Source: Pseudomonas sp. M30-35 (GTDB lineage Bacteria > Pseudomonadota > Gammaproteobacteria > Pseudomonadales > Pseudomonadaceae). From it: a DNA stretch of 64,000 nucleotides. The DNA lies in assembly GCF_002163625.1 (NCBI RefSeq), contig NZ_CP020892.1:620001-684000 (forward strand), written 5' to 3'. Of this stretch, positions 1 through 9,502 are shown piece after piece (positions within the stretch are counted from its first letter, which is position 1; each line of letters opens with the position of its first letter). The notes beneath the pieces are model-generated. The model saw nothing but the letters and a program-made list of their open reading frames with translations. It did not search any database and had not been told where the DNA came from. The position numbers and the translations under genes are program-made.

Positions 1-974
1 TCGTCCCGAAACTGGCCGCTGGCGACTTTGCTTTCCAGGTCGATATGGGTTGCCGCGATGACTCGCACATTCAGTGGTTTTACTTGATTCGAACCCAGCG
101 GCTCGACTTCCTGTTCCTGCAATACGCGCAGCAGTTTTGCCTGCAAGGGCAGGGGAAGATCGCCAATTTCATCGAGAAACAGAGTGCCGCCATCGGCCAA
201 TTCAAACTTGCCAATACGCGCCTTGCGATCCGCACCGGTGTAAGCGCCGGGAGCCGTGCCGAATAATTCAGCCTCAACTAATGTTTCCGGAATCGCCGCG
301 ACATTGACCGCAACAAAGGCGCCGTTGGCCCGTGGCGAGAGGTTGTGGATACCTTGGGCGAGCAGTTCTTTGCCGGTACCGGTTTCGCCACGGAGCAACA
401 CCGTTGCATCCAGTTGTGCGGCGCGTCGGGCCTGGCGTTTGACTTCGCTGGCGGCGTGACTGGTACCAATAAAACCTGCAATTGTGTAGCGCGCCCGTCG
501 GGCCTTGGCCAACTCATGCTGAGTGGCCAGTAGCTGATTCTGCAGAATGTTGTACTTGGCCATTAACGGCTTTAGATGCCGGGCGCGATCAAACAGTACG
601 AAACCTAAAGCGCCGACCAAGGTGCCGTCTTCATCGCAGAGCGGAATTCGGGTAACCACAAAGTGCTCATCGCCGAATGCCATCAGATCAAGCATGCTCG
701 GCTGACCGCTTTCGACCACTTCACGCAGTCTGCTGGCGGGCAGAACTTCTTCGATTTCTTTGCCCAGTACACTGCGCGCATCGCTGATGCCTACCTTCTG
801 CGCGTACTTATCGTTTATCCATACAATCCGCGCCTGGCGGTTCACTGCGATGGTGCCCTCGCATTGTGCATTGAGGTGATCAAACAATAACGGCATGGCC
901 ACGGCGCGAAAGCGCTCGGGTGATACGCCGATGATCAAACCATCGTGGTCGAGGTCTTCGCGGGAAATAGTCAT
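1..974 (-). CDS. Sigma-54-dependent transcriptional activator with PAS domain (C-terminus beyond window)
   Basis: Enhancer-binding protein that would activate RNA polymerase-sigma54. The reading frame is open to the window edge, leaving about 324 residues. A PAS-like sensory domain lies at about residues 25-130. It is followed by an AAA+ domain with Walker A GETGTGKE and a sigma54-contact loop reading [10 protein letters not shown], a variant of the usual GAFTGA. Walker B is seen as [12 protein letters not shown]. The DNA-binding C-terminus is outside the window. The start is the ATG at 974; an in-frame ATG 12 bases upstream (986) is possible, and neither has a strong Shine-Dalgarno. It is divergent from the TRAP operon, so by gene context it is probably the regulator of that operon; this is inference. 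Confidence 0.9.
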   Translation of the reverse strand, partial: MTISREDLDHDGLIIGVSPERFRAVAMPLLFDHLNAQCEGTIAVNRQARIVWINDKYAQKVGISDARSVLGKEIEEVLPASRLREVVESGQPSMLDLMAFGDEHFVVTRIPLCDEDGTLVGALGFVLFDRARHLKPLMAKYNILQNQLLATQHELAKARRARYTIAGFIGTSHAASEVKRQARRAAQLDATVLLRGETGTGKELLAQGIHNLSPRANGAFVAVNVAAIPETLVEAELFGTAPGAYTGADRKARIGKFELADGGTLFLDEIGDLPLPLQAKLLRVLQEQEVEPLGSNQVKPLNVRVIAATHIDLESKVASGQFRD

Positions 975-1308
975 CGCCAGCAGCATCCAGATAAAACAAT
1001 CAGACGATTATGGGCAGGCCCGCGTCTGGTTGTCCAAAGCATGCGCATCATGCCTTTTGATAATGGCGCTTTGTGCAGGCATTTGAGATAGTTAGCTGGC
1101 TATGCGCTAGCCGCTAGCTGGCCACTCGCGACTCACAAGGTCAAATGAGTGGTTTCAACGCATAAATGCGTGCACTTTGTGCCAACCCGGCACGCTCAGG
1201 CGACCTATCCGCTCGCCGCTGGATCTGCCGAACGCAGTTATCAATACTGTGTATTGAGCTTCGAGCCATAAATAATAAAACGATATCGATCCACATCAAG
1301 GATGCCCG
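975..1308. promoter_or_regulatory. Divergent control region between sigma-54 activator and TRAP operon
   Basis: No gene seen in this 334-base stretch. It contains the inverted repeat GGCTA-N5-TAGCC at 1098-1112, a possible activator site. Scanning the dctP-proximal strand for GG-N10-GC gives only weak sigma-54 matches, near 1098 and near 1200, neither with a good TTGC element. An AT-rich stretch lies at 1264-1285 and AAGGA precedes the dctP start codon by a few bases. Confidence 0.4.
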
Positions 1309-2307
1309 ATGAAATTTTCCCGTTGCTTTACGCTGCTGGCGACTGCCGCTGCTTTGTCTGTTGCGATGACTGCTCAGGCTCGCGAATACTCTGTTTCAAC
1401 CGTTCTCTCGGACGCTTTCCCATGGGGGCAAGCTGCGCAGAAGTGGGCGGATTTGGTAAAAGAGCGCTCAGAAGGGCGCATCACCCTGCGGGTTTATCCG
1501 AATGCTCAACTGGTTGCTGGCGACCAGACCAAAGAGTTTTCGGCCATGCGCTCCGGGTTGATTGATATGGCTGTCGGCTCGACCATCAACTGGTCGCCAC
1601 AAGTGCCAGAGCTCAACCTGTTTTCTGTACCCTTCCTGATGAAAGACAATGCTGACCTTGACGCAATCACTCAGGGTGAGGCGGGCAAGTTGGCGTTCAG
1701 CGCTATCGAGAAACGCGGCATCATGCCGTTGGCTTGGGGTGAGAACGGCTTTCGTGAGCTGTCCAACTCGGTCAAACCACTGCGCACCCCGGCTGATCTC
1801 ACTGGTCTGAAAATCCGTGTGGTGGGCTCACCGTTGTTCCAGGACACCTTCACTGCGCTGGGGGCTAACCCAACGCAAATGAGTTGGTCCGATGCCAAGC
1901 CTGCGTTAACTACTGGCGCGGTCGATGGCCAGGAAAACCCGATCTCGGTATTCGATGTGGCGCGGGTTGATCAGGTCGGTCAAAAGTACCTGACGTTGTG
2001 GCACTACATGGCGGATCCGCTGATTTTTGCGGTCAACCAGCGTGTCTGGAAAACCCTGCCGGAGGCTGATCGTGAACTGCTGCGTCAAGCTGCACTGGAC
2101 GCGGGTAAGTGGGAAATAGAGTTGTCGCGTGGTCAGCAAGAACAACGATTGGCCGACATCCGTTCGCGAGGTGTTGAAGTCGTTGAGTTGAGCGATGCTG
2201 AGCGCAGCGCTTTCGTTGAAGCAACGCAAAGCGTTAAGCAAAACTGGGAAGCGAAAATCGGCCCAGAGTTGATGAAAGCTGCACAAGACGCCATTGCTAA
2301 ACCCTGA
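1309..2307 (+). CDS. dctP: TRAP transporter periplasmic solute-binding protein, DctP family
   Basis: Periplasmic receptor that captures an organic anion, typically a C4-dicarboxylate or another carboxylate, and hands it to the DctQM permease. A signal peptide of about 24 residues ends at AQA. The mature part has DctP-family features: the QTKEFSAMRSGLIDMAVGS segment, the GLKIRVVGSPLF segment holding the Arg that normally pairs with the substrate carboxylate, and an ENPIS segment. Its 332 residues are the usual family length. AAGGA lies in front of the start codon. It is the first gene of a dctP-dctQ-dctM operon. The substrate cannot be read from sequence. Confidence 0.93.
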   Translation: MKFSRCFTLLATAAALSVAMTAQAREYSVSTVLSDAFPWGQAAQKWADLVKERSEGRITLRVYPNAQLVAGDQTKEFSAMRSGLIDMAVGSTINWSPQVPELNLFSVPFLMKDNADLDAITQGEAGKLAFSAIEKRGIMPLAWGENGFRELSNSVKPLRTPADLTGLKIRVVGSPLFQDTFTALGANPTQMSWSDAKPALTTGAVDGQENPISVFDVARVDQVGQKYLTLWHYMADPLIFAVNQRVWKTLPEADRELLRQAALDAGKWEIELSRGQQEQRLADIRSRGVEVVELSDAERSAFVEATQSVKQNWEAKIGPELMKAAQDAIAKP

Positions 2308-2316
2308 CCCTGTGTG

Positions 2317-2342
2317 ACCCGCAGGCCTTCAACCTTGCGGGT
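2317..2342 (+). promoter_or_regulatory. Stem-loop between dctP and dctQ
   Basis: Perfect 7-bp stem ACCCGCA/TGCGGGT followed shortly by a T-rich stretch that runs into the dctQ start. It may partly terminate transcription or protect the 3' end of dctP mRNA, as often seen where a binding protein must be made in excess of its permease. Confidence 0.5.
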
Positions 2343-2356
2343 AGTTTGAGGTTTTT

Positions 2357-2833
2357 ATGAATAAACAACCGGACGCACGCATAGAGCGTGCGCTGGCGAC
2401 GCTGGCGCTGGTGATCATCAGTTTGATCAGCCTGGCTAACGTGGTGGTGCGTTATTTCACCAATGCATCCTTTGCATTCACTGAAGAGTTTTCGGTGTTT
2501 TTGCTGGTTATCCTGACCTTTGCCGGTGCGTCTGCGGCGCTACGGCGTAATCGTCACATTCGCATTGGCATGCTTGAACGCATGTTCCCGCGCCTGCGCA
2601 CGCCACTGATCTTCCTGCAGTGGCTGGCAGCGATGACGGTGCTGGGGTTGATCGTCTGGTACGGCGGTCAATTCGCGCTAGAGGAATACCAATGGGATTC
2701 TGAATCACCGGGCTTGGGCCTGCCGAATTGGTGGTATGTGGTCTGGCTGCCAGTGTTGGCGCTGTTCATGGTCTTTCGACTGACCCAGATGAGCCTTGAT
2801 CGACTGCGCGGGAGACTCAGCGATGAGCCCTGA
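2357..2833 (+). CDS. dctQ: TRAP transporter small permease, DctQ family
   Basis: Small integral-membrane subunit of the TRAP transporter, 158 residues, with four hydrophobic segments as expected for DctQ. It contains the family-typical FTEEFSVFLLV stretch and a charged RRNRHIRI loop. GAGG lies just before the start codon. The stop overlaps the beginning of dctM by 11 bases, indicating translational coupling. It acts with DctM in the inner membrane to import solute using a sodium gradient (family knowledge). Confidence 0.92.
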   Translation: MNKQPDARIERALATLALVIISLISLANVVVRYFTNASFAFTEEFSVFLLVILTFAGASAALRRNRHIRIGMLERMFPRLRTPLIFLQWLAAMTVLGLIVWYGGQFALEEYQWDSESPGLGLPNWWYVVWLPVLALFMVFRLTQMSLDRLRGRLSDEP

Positions 2834-4118
2834 TATGTGGTTGATTGTGAGCTTTATCGGCTTACTGGTGCTCGGTGTCCCGGTTGCATTTGCCTTGGGG
2901 CTTTCGGGCGCCATTGGCATTATTGTCGGTCTGTCACCAGATATGCTGGCAACTCTGGGCACCAATACCTACAACGGTGTTGCTAAATACCCGTTGATTG
3001 CGATTCCGTTGTTTATCCTCACCGGTCTGGTGTTCGAGAAAGCGGGTGTGGCCTTGCGTTTGGTTCGCTTTGCCCAAGCGCTGATCGGGCCTCGGCATGG
3101 TGGCTTGGCGCTGGTCGCGATTCTGGTTTGTTTGATCATGGGCGGCATGAGCGGCTCGGGTCCGGCGGATGCTGCTGCGGTCGCGATGGTAATGTTGCCG
3201 AGCATGACCAAGGCCGGTTATCCGAAACCCTTCTCTGCGACGCTGATTGCGGCGTCCGCCTCGACTGCGATTCTGATCCCGCCCTCGATTGCCTTGATTC
3301 TTTATTCAATCGTGGTGCCGGGCGTTGATCTGCGCGCGCTGTTCGCAGCGGGCCTGTTTCCGGGAATCATCGCTGGCTTGGTGTTGCTGCTGCCTGCATG
3401 GCTGCTGTCGCGCCACTATGGTTGGGAGTCGCCTGACAGCGCAGAGCGTCCACCGGTGTGGGCGAGTTTCAAACAAGCGCTGCCCGCTTTATTTGCCCCG
3501 GTCATTATTCTCGGTGGCTTGCGCAGCGGGCTGTTCACTCCGACTGAAGCCGCCGTTGTTGGTGTGGCTTATGGCGTGGCGATTGGCCTGTTTATAACCC
3601 GTGATCTCGACTTGCGCAGTTTGTGGAAGCTCTGTGGCGAAGCGGCGATGATCTCGGGTGTGGTGATGTTGATTATCGCCCTGGCTGGGATATTCGCGTG
3701 GGCCGGGACCATGCTCGGCACATTCCGCCATTTGGCTGAGTGGTTGATCTCGTTATCAGACAACAGCACGGTGTTGCTGATACTGGTGATGGTTGCAGTA
3801 CTGCTCGCGGGGATGTTGCTCGATGCGATATCCATCTACTTGATTCTGATGCCAATCCTGATTCCAGTTATGCAGCACTTTGGCTGGAACCCGGTGTGGT
3901 TCGGCATTTTGTTGGCGATGAATATTGCTATCGGTCAGTTCACCCCACCCGTTGCGATCAATCTGATGGTGACGGCCGAAGTTGCCAAGATACGTCTTGA
4001 GCAAACTGTCGGTTGGGCGCTGTTATTCGTGTTGGTGATGGGCAGTGCGCTGGTGTTGGTCGCCGTATTCCCAGAAATTGCACTATGGTTACCACGTGTA
4101 CTTGGCTATGCAGTTTAA
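2823..4118 (+). CDS. dctM: TRAP transporter large permease, DctM family
   Basis: Large membrane subunit that carries the transport pathway. The chosen start gives 431 residues (MSPDMWLIVSF), because GGGAG sits a few bases ahead of this ATG, inside the end of dctQ; an upstream in-frame start at 2796 has no such site. A dozen or so hydrophobic segments are present. The GGMSGSGPADAAAVA and FTPPVAINLMV regions are typical of DctM. It is the last gene of the operon. A GCAGCG/CGCTGC stem-loop at 4201-4219 follows but has no T tract. Confidence 0.92.
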   Translation: MSPDMWLIVSFIGLLVLGVPVAFALGLSGAIGIIVGLSPDMLATLGTNTYNGVAKYPLIAIPLFILTGLVFEKAGVALRLVRFAQALIGPRHGGLALVAILVCLIMGGMSGSGPADAAAVAMVMLPSMTKAGYPKPFSATLIAASASTAILIPPSIALILYSIVVPGVDLRALFAAGLFPGIIAGLVLLLPAWLLSRHYGWESPDSAERPPVWASFKQALPALFAPVIILGGLRSGLFTPTEAAVVGVAYGVAIGLFITRDLDLRSLWKLCGEAAMISGVVMLIIALAGIFAWAGTMLGTFRHLAEWLISLSDNSTVLLILVMVAVLLAGMLLDAISIYLILMPILIPVMQHFGWNPVWFGILLAMNIAIGQFTPPVAINLMVTAEVAKIRLEQTVGWALLFVLVMGSALVLVAVFPEIALWLPRVLGYAV

Positions 4119-4324
4119 ATTGCAATGATCGACTGCCGCGTTTCTGACCTTCACAAGCGCGGTGGTGGATGCAACGACGGCAGCCAGTGCTTAGAGCCCT
4201 GCAGCGTATGTGTCGCTGCACATGGGGCTATCAAAGGCTCGATTCTGATAGTGGCAATTGATTTCTAAGGTGCCATCACGGTGCTATACATTGATCAAAG
4301 TCACCCAAGCGGTCAGGATAAAAA

Positions 4325-5422
4325 ATGTCACTGTTGCGCCCCCAGCAACGCATAAATGACGAGCTAATTGCTTCGGGAATCGAAGACGCTAGCAAGCGTA
4401 AGATGATGCGCGTCATTCTGGTCGCGACTGGGGTTACGTTAAGCGGCTTTGCGCTGCTGCAATTTCTCTCTGGCAATCATCTGTTCGCCCTATTCGAAGC
4501 CTGCGCATCGGTACTGCTGGTGCTCGGCGGCTGGCGTATCGTTTATGTGCGAGACCTGACCCCATGGGTTTACCTTTACGTACTGCCGACTGCATGTTTC
4601 CTGGTCTACATCATAATCATGCCGCAAGCCTCGGCGACTGCGTTCGTGTGGATCTACATGATTCCATTGCTCAGTTATCTATTACTGGGGCGGGCTCGAG
4701 GTTTTTTGGTCTCGGTGCCTTTTATGGTGGTGTCGACGCTATTGTACTTTCAGCAACACCGCTACACGCTTGATGCCAGTGGTTTGATTGACCTGGGTAA
4801 CGCAATACTCTGTGGCCTGCTGACCATTGCCTTTGTGCACATCTATGAAACCTTGCGCGCACAAGCCTATCGTCAGCTTGAGCGATTGGCGCAGACGGAT
4901 GCATTGACCGGTGTCGATAGCCGAGGCTGCTTTCAGCAAGCGTTGGAACGCAGTATTCACGAAGCTGAGCGCAGCAACCTGGCCATTGTCCTGGTGATCT
5001 TGGATGTTGATCACTTCAAGCAGGTTAATGATGAATGGGGACATGTTGCCGGTGATATGGCTTTGCAACACCTGTGCTCATCGATTTTGGAGCGCTTGCG
5101 AGTCACTGACAGCATGGGCCGTCTGGGCGGTGAGGAGTTTGGTTTGTTGCTGCGAGATACCGACCTCAAGGGGGCCAAACCCTTGATTGAAGATTTGCGC
5201 ATGCAGCTTGCCACTTCGCCTTTGCAATACGGCAACCAGCAGATCCCTCTCTCGGCAACCTTTGGTGTCGCTGAATGGCCAAGCGATGGACGCAGTGTTG
5301 ACGAGCTTTATCGTTGCGCTGACCGGCGTTTGTATTACGGCAAACAACAGGGGCGCAACCAGTTGGTAACTGCGGATAGGGTTGGGGAGCAAGCTGATTT
5401 GGTCAGCAGTGCAAACGTCTAG
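4325..5422 (+). CDS. Membrane-bound diguanylate cyclase (GGDEF)
   Basis: Makes cyclic di-GMP from two GTP. The N-terminal ~175 residues hold about five or six hydrophobic segments and form an integral-membrane sensor of unknown ligand. The catalytic GGDEF domain follows. The signature is GGEEF at residues 268-272, which is an active form. A product-inhibition I-site RVTD lies at 259-262, exactly five residues upstream. LDVDHFKQVNDEWGH is the metal/substrate loop. No EAL domain. It stands alone between the TRAP operon and a convergent methyltransferase. Confidence 0.92.
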   Translation: MSLLRPQQRINDELIASGIEDASKRKMMRVILVATGVTLSGFALLQFLSGNHLFALFEACASVLLVLGGWRIVYVRDLTPWVYLYVLPTACFLVYIIIMPQASATAFVWIYMIPLLSYLLLGRARGFLVSVPFMVVSTLLYFQQHRYTLDASGLIDLGNAILCGLLTIAFVHIYETLRAQAYRQLERLAQTDALTGVDSRGCFQQALERSIHEAERSNLAIVLVILDVDHFKQVNDEWGHVAGDMALQHLCSSILERLRVTDSMGRLGGEEFGLLLRDTDLKGAKPLIEDLRMQLATSPLQYGNQQIPLSATFGVAEWPSDGRSVDELYRCADRRLYYGKQQGRNQLVTADRVGEQADLVSSANV

Positions 5423-5451
5423 CGATTCCATTGGGCAATGGTGCGCTGGGC

Positions 5452-6402
5452 CTATTCAGTGTCTGGTGCAAGGCTAAATACCAGTGCCTTCAAGCCACTG
5501 TTGGGGTCGATGTCGGCGAACTCCGGCGGATTTTCCAGGCGTTGCTCGAAGCGCAGACTCGGCGCATCGTTAGCCATACCCTCAATCAAAAATTGTGGAC
5601 CCACATCCGGATCATTAACGCAGGCCAGCACCACGCCTTGCTCGGTCAGCAGTGCCGGTAGGCGGCGAATGATTCGCTGGTAATCCTTACTCAAAGCAAA
5701 GCTGCCTTTCTGAAACGACGGCGGATCGATAATGATCAAGTCATATGGGCCGAGCTTGCTAACTTTGCCCCATGACTTGAACAACTCATGACCCAAGAAG
5801 CTAACTCGGCTCATGTCATGCTGGTTCAAACGGTGGTTGTCGCGGCCACGACTCAAGGCCGCACGCGCCATGTCCAGGTTGACCACATGCTCAGCGCCAC
5901 CGGCGATTGCGGCCAGGGAAAAACCGCAGGTGTAGGCAAACAGGTTCAACACGCGTTTGCCCTGTGCGTGCTCGCGCACCCATTGGCGGCCGTAACGCAT
6001 ATCGAGAAACAGGCCGTTGTTTTGTTTTTTGCCGAGGTCGAGTTGGTAGCGCAGGCCGTCTTCACTGATTACGCACTCATCAACCATTTCGCCGTGAAGC
6101 ACTTCCATGCTGCTATCTGGCAAGTAGCGGTGTTGTAACAACAGGCTTTGCGCCTTGCTGACCTGCCATGGCGTCGATTGAGTCAGCGTCACCAGCATCT
6201 GCTTGAGTGCTTCGAGTTCAGCCGCTTGCGGCTCGCGAAACAGCGACACCAATAACACCCCTTGTAGCCAGTCGACGGTGACATGTTCAAGCCCAGCCCA
6301 TAGGCGGCCACGGCCATGAAACAGCCGCCGTGTTTCAGCTGGGGCTGTGTTCAGGGCTTCGCTCAGATGGTTGTTGAGAGTTGTTAGCGCGGCAGAGTTC
6401 AT
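5452..6402 (-). CDS. Class I SAM-dependent methyltransferase, RlmI/RlmK-like
   Basis: Predicted 23S rRNA (cytosine-C5 or guanine-N) methyltransferase-like enzyme. The SAM-binding motif I is NLFAYTCGFS (residues 153-162), and the catalytic motif DPPSF at 226-230 matches the RlmI/RlmK/YccW group. At 316 residues it is shorter than RlmI and lacks the N-terminal PUA domain, so the substrate is uncertain. It is convergent with the diguanylate cyclase gene, with a 29-base gap. The start is the only ATG fitting the family alignment; the ribosome site is weak. Confidence 0.82.
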   Translation of the reverse strand: MNSAALTTLNNHLSEALNTAPAETRRLFHGRGRLWAGLEHVTVDWLQGVLLVSLFREPQAAELEALKQMLVTLTQSTPWQVSKAQSLLLQHRYLPDSSMEVLHGEMVDECVISEDGLRYQLDLGKKQNNGLFLDMRYGRQWVREHAQGKRVLNLFAYTCGFSLAAIAGGAEHVVNLDMARAALSRGRDNHRLNQHDMSRVSFLGHELFKSWGKVSKLGPYDLIIIDPPSFQKGSFALSKDYQRIIRRLPALLTEQGVVLACVNDPDVGPQFLIEGMANDAPSLRFEQRLENPPEFADIDPNSGLKALVFSLAPDTE

Positions 6403-6669
6403 AAATCATCACGGTCTGAAAGATCCACGCCATTTTAAAGGCAAGCGCATGAACGGGTTGGAAAATTTCAGCAGACCACGGCAATGCCTTGAAGTGCTTG
6501 GCTGCTGACGCGCTTCAATGGCTGCTGACGCGTTGCAATAGCGGGTGAGCGAGTCAAAACCTGACGTTAAATGCCAATTCAATGTCATCAAATGACAATT
6601 AACACGATAAAGGGAGTGCGATTATTTAGGTCAAATAAAAACTAAATCCCTAAGAGGGAGATCCACACC

Positions 6670-6804
6670 ATGAGCAATTGCCTGATTGCACTGTCGCTTG
6701 TTGCCGTACTTCTGAGTAGCGTTTGGATTATCAAAGCAGAAGTCCAAGCTGAGAAACCTGTTACTTATAGCGTTAGCATCGCTGATGTCCTAAGCAACCA
6801 CTGA
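6670..6804 (+). CDS. Small single-pass membrane protein, 44 residues
   Basis: Not recognised. It is a short frame that is supported by AGGGAG placed about nine bases before the ATG. The product has a hydrophobic segment of about 20 residues directly after MSNC, which could be a membrane anchor or an uncleaved signal, and then a polar tail of some 22 residues ending in LSNH. There are no close neighbours on the same strand. The clean ribosome site and the amphipathic layout make it more likely than a chance frame, but no homologue comes to mind. Confidence 0.55.
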   Translation: MSNCLIALSLVAVLLSSVWIIKAEVQAEKPVTYSVSIADVLSNH

Positions 6805-7009
6805 TGTCCCTGCTTGTTTGAGGTATTACAGGCGATACGACATTCGTTGTGAATTTCGCTTGTATGTCTAGCGCGATCGCGCCGCAGATTTATCTGCTTC
6901 TCCAATGCGTCTCAGCCTGACATTTCTGCACTGCGCAAAGCCTGCTGCACGTTCCCACCGCATCTACAAAGCAGGTGCACGTTTTCCGTGTGTGCCCAGC
7001 TTGAGTTGT

Positions 7010-8026
7010 TTATAGCTCACTCAGACGTAGCTGTTTGCGTCGCTCTTTGGGCGATTTCGCATGCCAGCGCTTGCAGGCGCGATTGAACGAGCTTTGCTCT
7101 GCGTAACCGAGTAAACCGGCCACTTGAGCCATTGGCATATGGGCTTCAATCAGGTAGCGGTCTGCCAATTCCATGCGGGTTCGGTCAACCAGGTCTTCGA
7201 ACAATAGATTGCGCTCCGACAATCGACGTTGCAGCGAGCGTTCGCGCATTCCGAGCCGTTCTGCAATCAATGGCAGGCTGCAGCGCTGTGTTGGCAGCAA
7301 GCGCAGAATCAGTTGTTCCACCTGGTTGCAGATGTCCAGAGGGTTGGCATCGCTGATTGCACTGACGTACTCGATAAGCGTGTCGTGCAGCTCTTGATTA
7401 TGTTGATCAATTGCTTTGCTTAAGTGTTCAGGCCGCAGAACCAGTGCGTTACAGGCTTGGCCGAAGTAGGCGTGCGCGCCAAAGAAGCGTTGATAGCGTG
7501 CTTGCGGCAAGTCTGTGGTGGTGCGCAGCATGACTGAGTCGGCGCGGAAGTTACTGCCAAAAAGCATTTGCAGGGTCTTGTGTGCGATGCAAAGGGCCAG
7601 CTCGGTTATTTGCCGAAGTCGATTCAGGCCGGGTATGTGGACTTCGAGTAGCAGTTGGGGGTGCGCTGGGTCGGTTTTGAGATCGATCTCAAGTGAAATC
7701 CCCGGGCTGTATACATGTAGAAATTTTGCGATCTCATGCAATGCCCCGCCAACGGTTGATGAGTTCTGAGCGATCACTGCGATAGGCCCAAGAATCATCA
7801 TGTTTTGCCGCTCGGCAAGCTGTAGGCCGAAATCTGCACATTGCAATTGCTCCGCCGAGTACTCCAGCAAGTTGACCATGGCGCGATAAGAAATTACCGC
7901 CGAGCTGCTGTTGAGCAATTGCGGGTCGATATTGAAGCGTTTGAGCATTTGATCGGGATCGCCGCCAAGCTCTCTAATGAGTTGGGGGTAGCCAGTGAGC
8001 GATGTGGTTCTTATTAATGCAGTCAT
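7010..8026 (-). CDS. AraC-family transcriptional regulator
   Basis: Transcription factor of 338 residues. The N-terminal part (about 20-210) matches the arabinose-binding-like domain found in the Pseudomonas OruR/ArgR-type AraC proteins. The C-terminal ~90 residues form the double helix-turn-helix, with the second recognition helix in VAGLLGYAEQSSFNRACKRW. It is followed on the same strand direction by nothing closely spaced; the cupin gene 340 bases upstream is also on the minus strand and might be a target. The effector is unknown. Confidence 0.88.
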   Translation of the reverse strand: MTALIRTTSLTGYPQLIRELGGDPDQMLKRFNIDPQLLNSSSAVISYRAMVNLLEYSAEQLQCADFGLQLAERQNMMILGPIAVIAQNSSTVGGALHEIAKFLHVYSPGISLEIDLKTDPAHPQLLLEVHIPGLNRLRQITELALCIAHKTLQMLFGSNFRADSVMLRTTTDLPQARYQRFFGAHAYFGQACNALVLRPEHLSKAIDQHNQELHDTLIEYVSAISDANPLDICNQVEQLILRLLPTQRCSLPLIAERLGMRERSLQRRLSERNLLFEDLVDRTRMELADRYLIEAHMPMAQVAGLLGYAEQSSFNRACKRWHAKSPKERRKQLRLSEL

Positions 8027-8283
8027 TGGTTCAATGGCAGGTTTCTGTCAGTAACTGCTAGTTACTATGGGCCTTGGGTGCCTATAACGCCACTATATTA
8101 CCGCCTGGGCTGTAGATCACTATGCCGATGCTTTTATCCGGCAAATCAAAAGTTTGATGAGAGCCTGAGGTTGGTTTTATGGCTGACTGATATGTACCCG
8201 CAAGCGTATTTACTTGGCAGACAGCCGAACGAAAGTGATCAACACCGGCGCGAACAAAGCTAAACCTTTTGCTCAGGCAATAA

Positions 8284-8334
8284 AAAACGCCTGGAGAATG
8301 ATCGAGTGCAAGCGTGACATTCAATAGGCGTTTT
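8284..8334 (-). terminator. Inverted repeat downstream of cupin gene
   Basis: Nine-base arms AAAACGCCT and AGGCGTTTT separated by about 33 bases. On the minus strand it follows the cupin gene and ends in a T run, so it may terminate that transcript. The long loop makes this uncertain. Confidence 0.4.
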
Positions 8335-8369
8335 CAGGTGGCTTTACAGGGCGTGCCGCATTGCGAAGT

Positions 8370-8882
8370 TCAGGCCTTGGTGAAATTTGGGGCTGGGCTG
8401 CTGATGTAACGAACATCTTCAGCGCCCGGCTGCTGTTTAATCGCTTGGTCAACCCAGGCTTTGATCAGGCCAGCGTCCATCATGTTGATGTATTCGCCTG
8501 TTTCGCTGAAATTAACGTTTGCCCCGAAAACAATCATGAAGGTGTCAGTGTCTTCGGTGTTGTCTGCTGGAACATTGAATTGGTGAATCGATCCTCCCGG
8601 TTCGAACAGGTAGCTGCCCGCAGTTTGTTTCTGATCCGGGTATTCGGTGTAGTACCAGCAACCGGACAGAGTGTAGAGATGCACAACACCGGTGTGATAG
8701 TGGATTGGCAAGGTCACGCCCGGCTTGAATTTAACGCGCAGGCACCACACTCCGTTGTGCGTATCGAGAAACAATGGCGCTACGCTGATGCCGGGATGCA
8801 GCAGGCCATCAAGAAAAGGTTGAGCGTTGCTCGAGATGGTGAGTAGCTCATCTTGATGGGTAAAGGTGTCAGGCAGGGCCAT
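8370..8882 (-). CDS. Cupin protein, 2,4'-dihydroxyacetophenone dioxygenase family
   Basis: Single-domain cupin of 170 residues that resembles 2,4'-dihydroxyacetophenone dioxygenase and its many uncharacterised relatives. The metal-binding motif is GVTLPIHYHTG with His61 and His63; the second motif EPGGSIHQF supplies His100. His68 stands where canonical cupins have Glu. GAGGAA lies seven bases before the start. It is probably a cytosolic iron oxygenase or oxygenase-like protein, but the substrate cannot be inferred and there are no aromatic catabolism genes nearby. An AraC regulator follows on the same strand. Confidence 0.82.
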   Translation of the reverse strand: MALPDTFTHQDELLTISSNAQPFLDGLLHPGISVAPLFLDTHNGVWCLRVKFKPGVTLPIHYHTGVVHLYTLSGCWYYTEYPDQKQTAGSYLFEPGGSIHQFNVPADNTEDTDTFMIVFGANVNFSETGEYINMMDAGLIKAWVDQAIKQQPGAEDVRYISSPAPNFTKA

Positions 8883-9502
8883 ATCAATTTCCTCGTTATT
8901 ATTTTTGGCTAATCGACAGCGTTGGCTGTGACTGTTTTGTCGAGAAGACGCAGATCAGCTGTGTCGAATCCGTCGAACTTCAATCCTTACAGCTTTCCTG
9001 CATCATCATTTGGATAGGACTGATTCTGGAACCTAGCGCGTTCTAAAGATTGGCCTCAGCTGCCATGTATTTGACAATTCGCGCCACGTCGATCTGCTCA
9101 ATCGTTCGCTTTTACGGGCCGTTTAGGGGGCGACATTGAAGTGCTTATATGCCCGCTTGCCGGGTTGTCGATGAGGTGCAAGGTTGCCTGGACAGACCTT
9201 CATCCAAGCTTTGCTTGGGCTACGCTTACGCCAAGCAGAATCTTTAGCTGACATTATTTCTGGAGGCCATTGCTGTGCCGCATGCACAGCGTTATAACAG
9301 CGCCCGAAATACTGTGCTGTCTCTGTGTTTCGCTGATGCTGACCCTAGGAGCGAATAGGGTCAGTTCATTGGGTTGTAGTTGTACATGTTGTTCGTTGCA
9401 CGTTCTCCGCTCGCTTTGATACCGAGCCTCTAAGGGCTCAACTACAGTGGTTTGATGGCGGGGCCACAACGTTGTGGCAGTCCGTACGATGGGGAGTCAG
9501 TA
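8883..9502. other. 620-base intergenic region with two hairpins
   Basis: I see no supported gene. A perfect six-base stem CCAAGC-TTT-GCTTGG lies at 9204-9218 and a perfect eight-base stem TGACCCTA-N8-TAGGGTCA at 9340-9363. Neither is followed by a clear T tract. A short minus-strand open stretch near 9040-9115 (ending KYMAAEANL) could be a gene remnant but has no start. Confidence 0.4.

Noticed and set aside
1097..1111. Sigma-54 promoter TGGCTATGCGCTAGC before dctP
   Set aside because: Matches GG-N10-GC but not the rest of the consensus, and lies about 200 bases from the start; more likely part of an inverted repeat.
9254..9469. 71-codon minus frame in the region upstream of the mscS-like gene
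   Set aside because: No ribosome site, odd composition, and overlaps a hairpin and the opposite promoter region.
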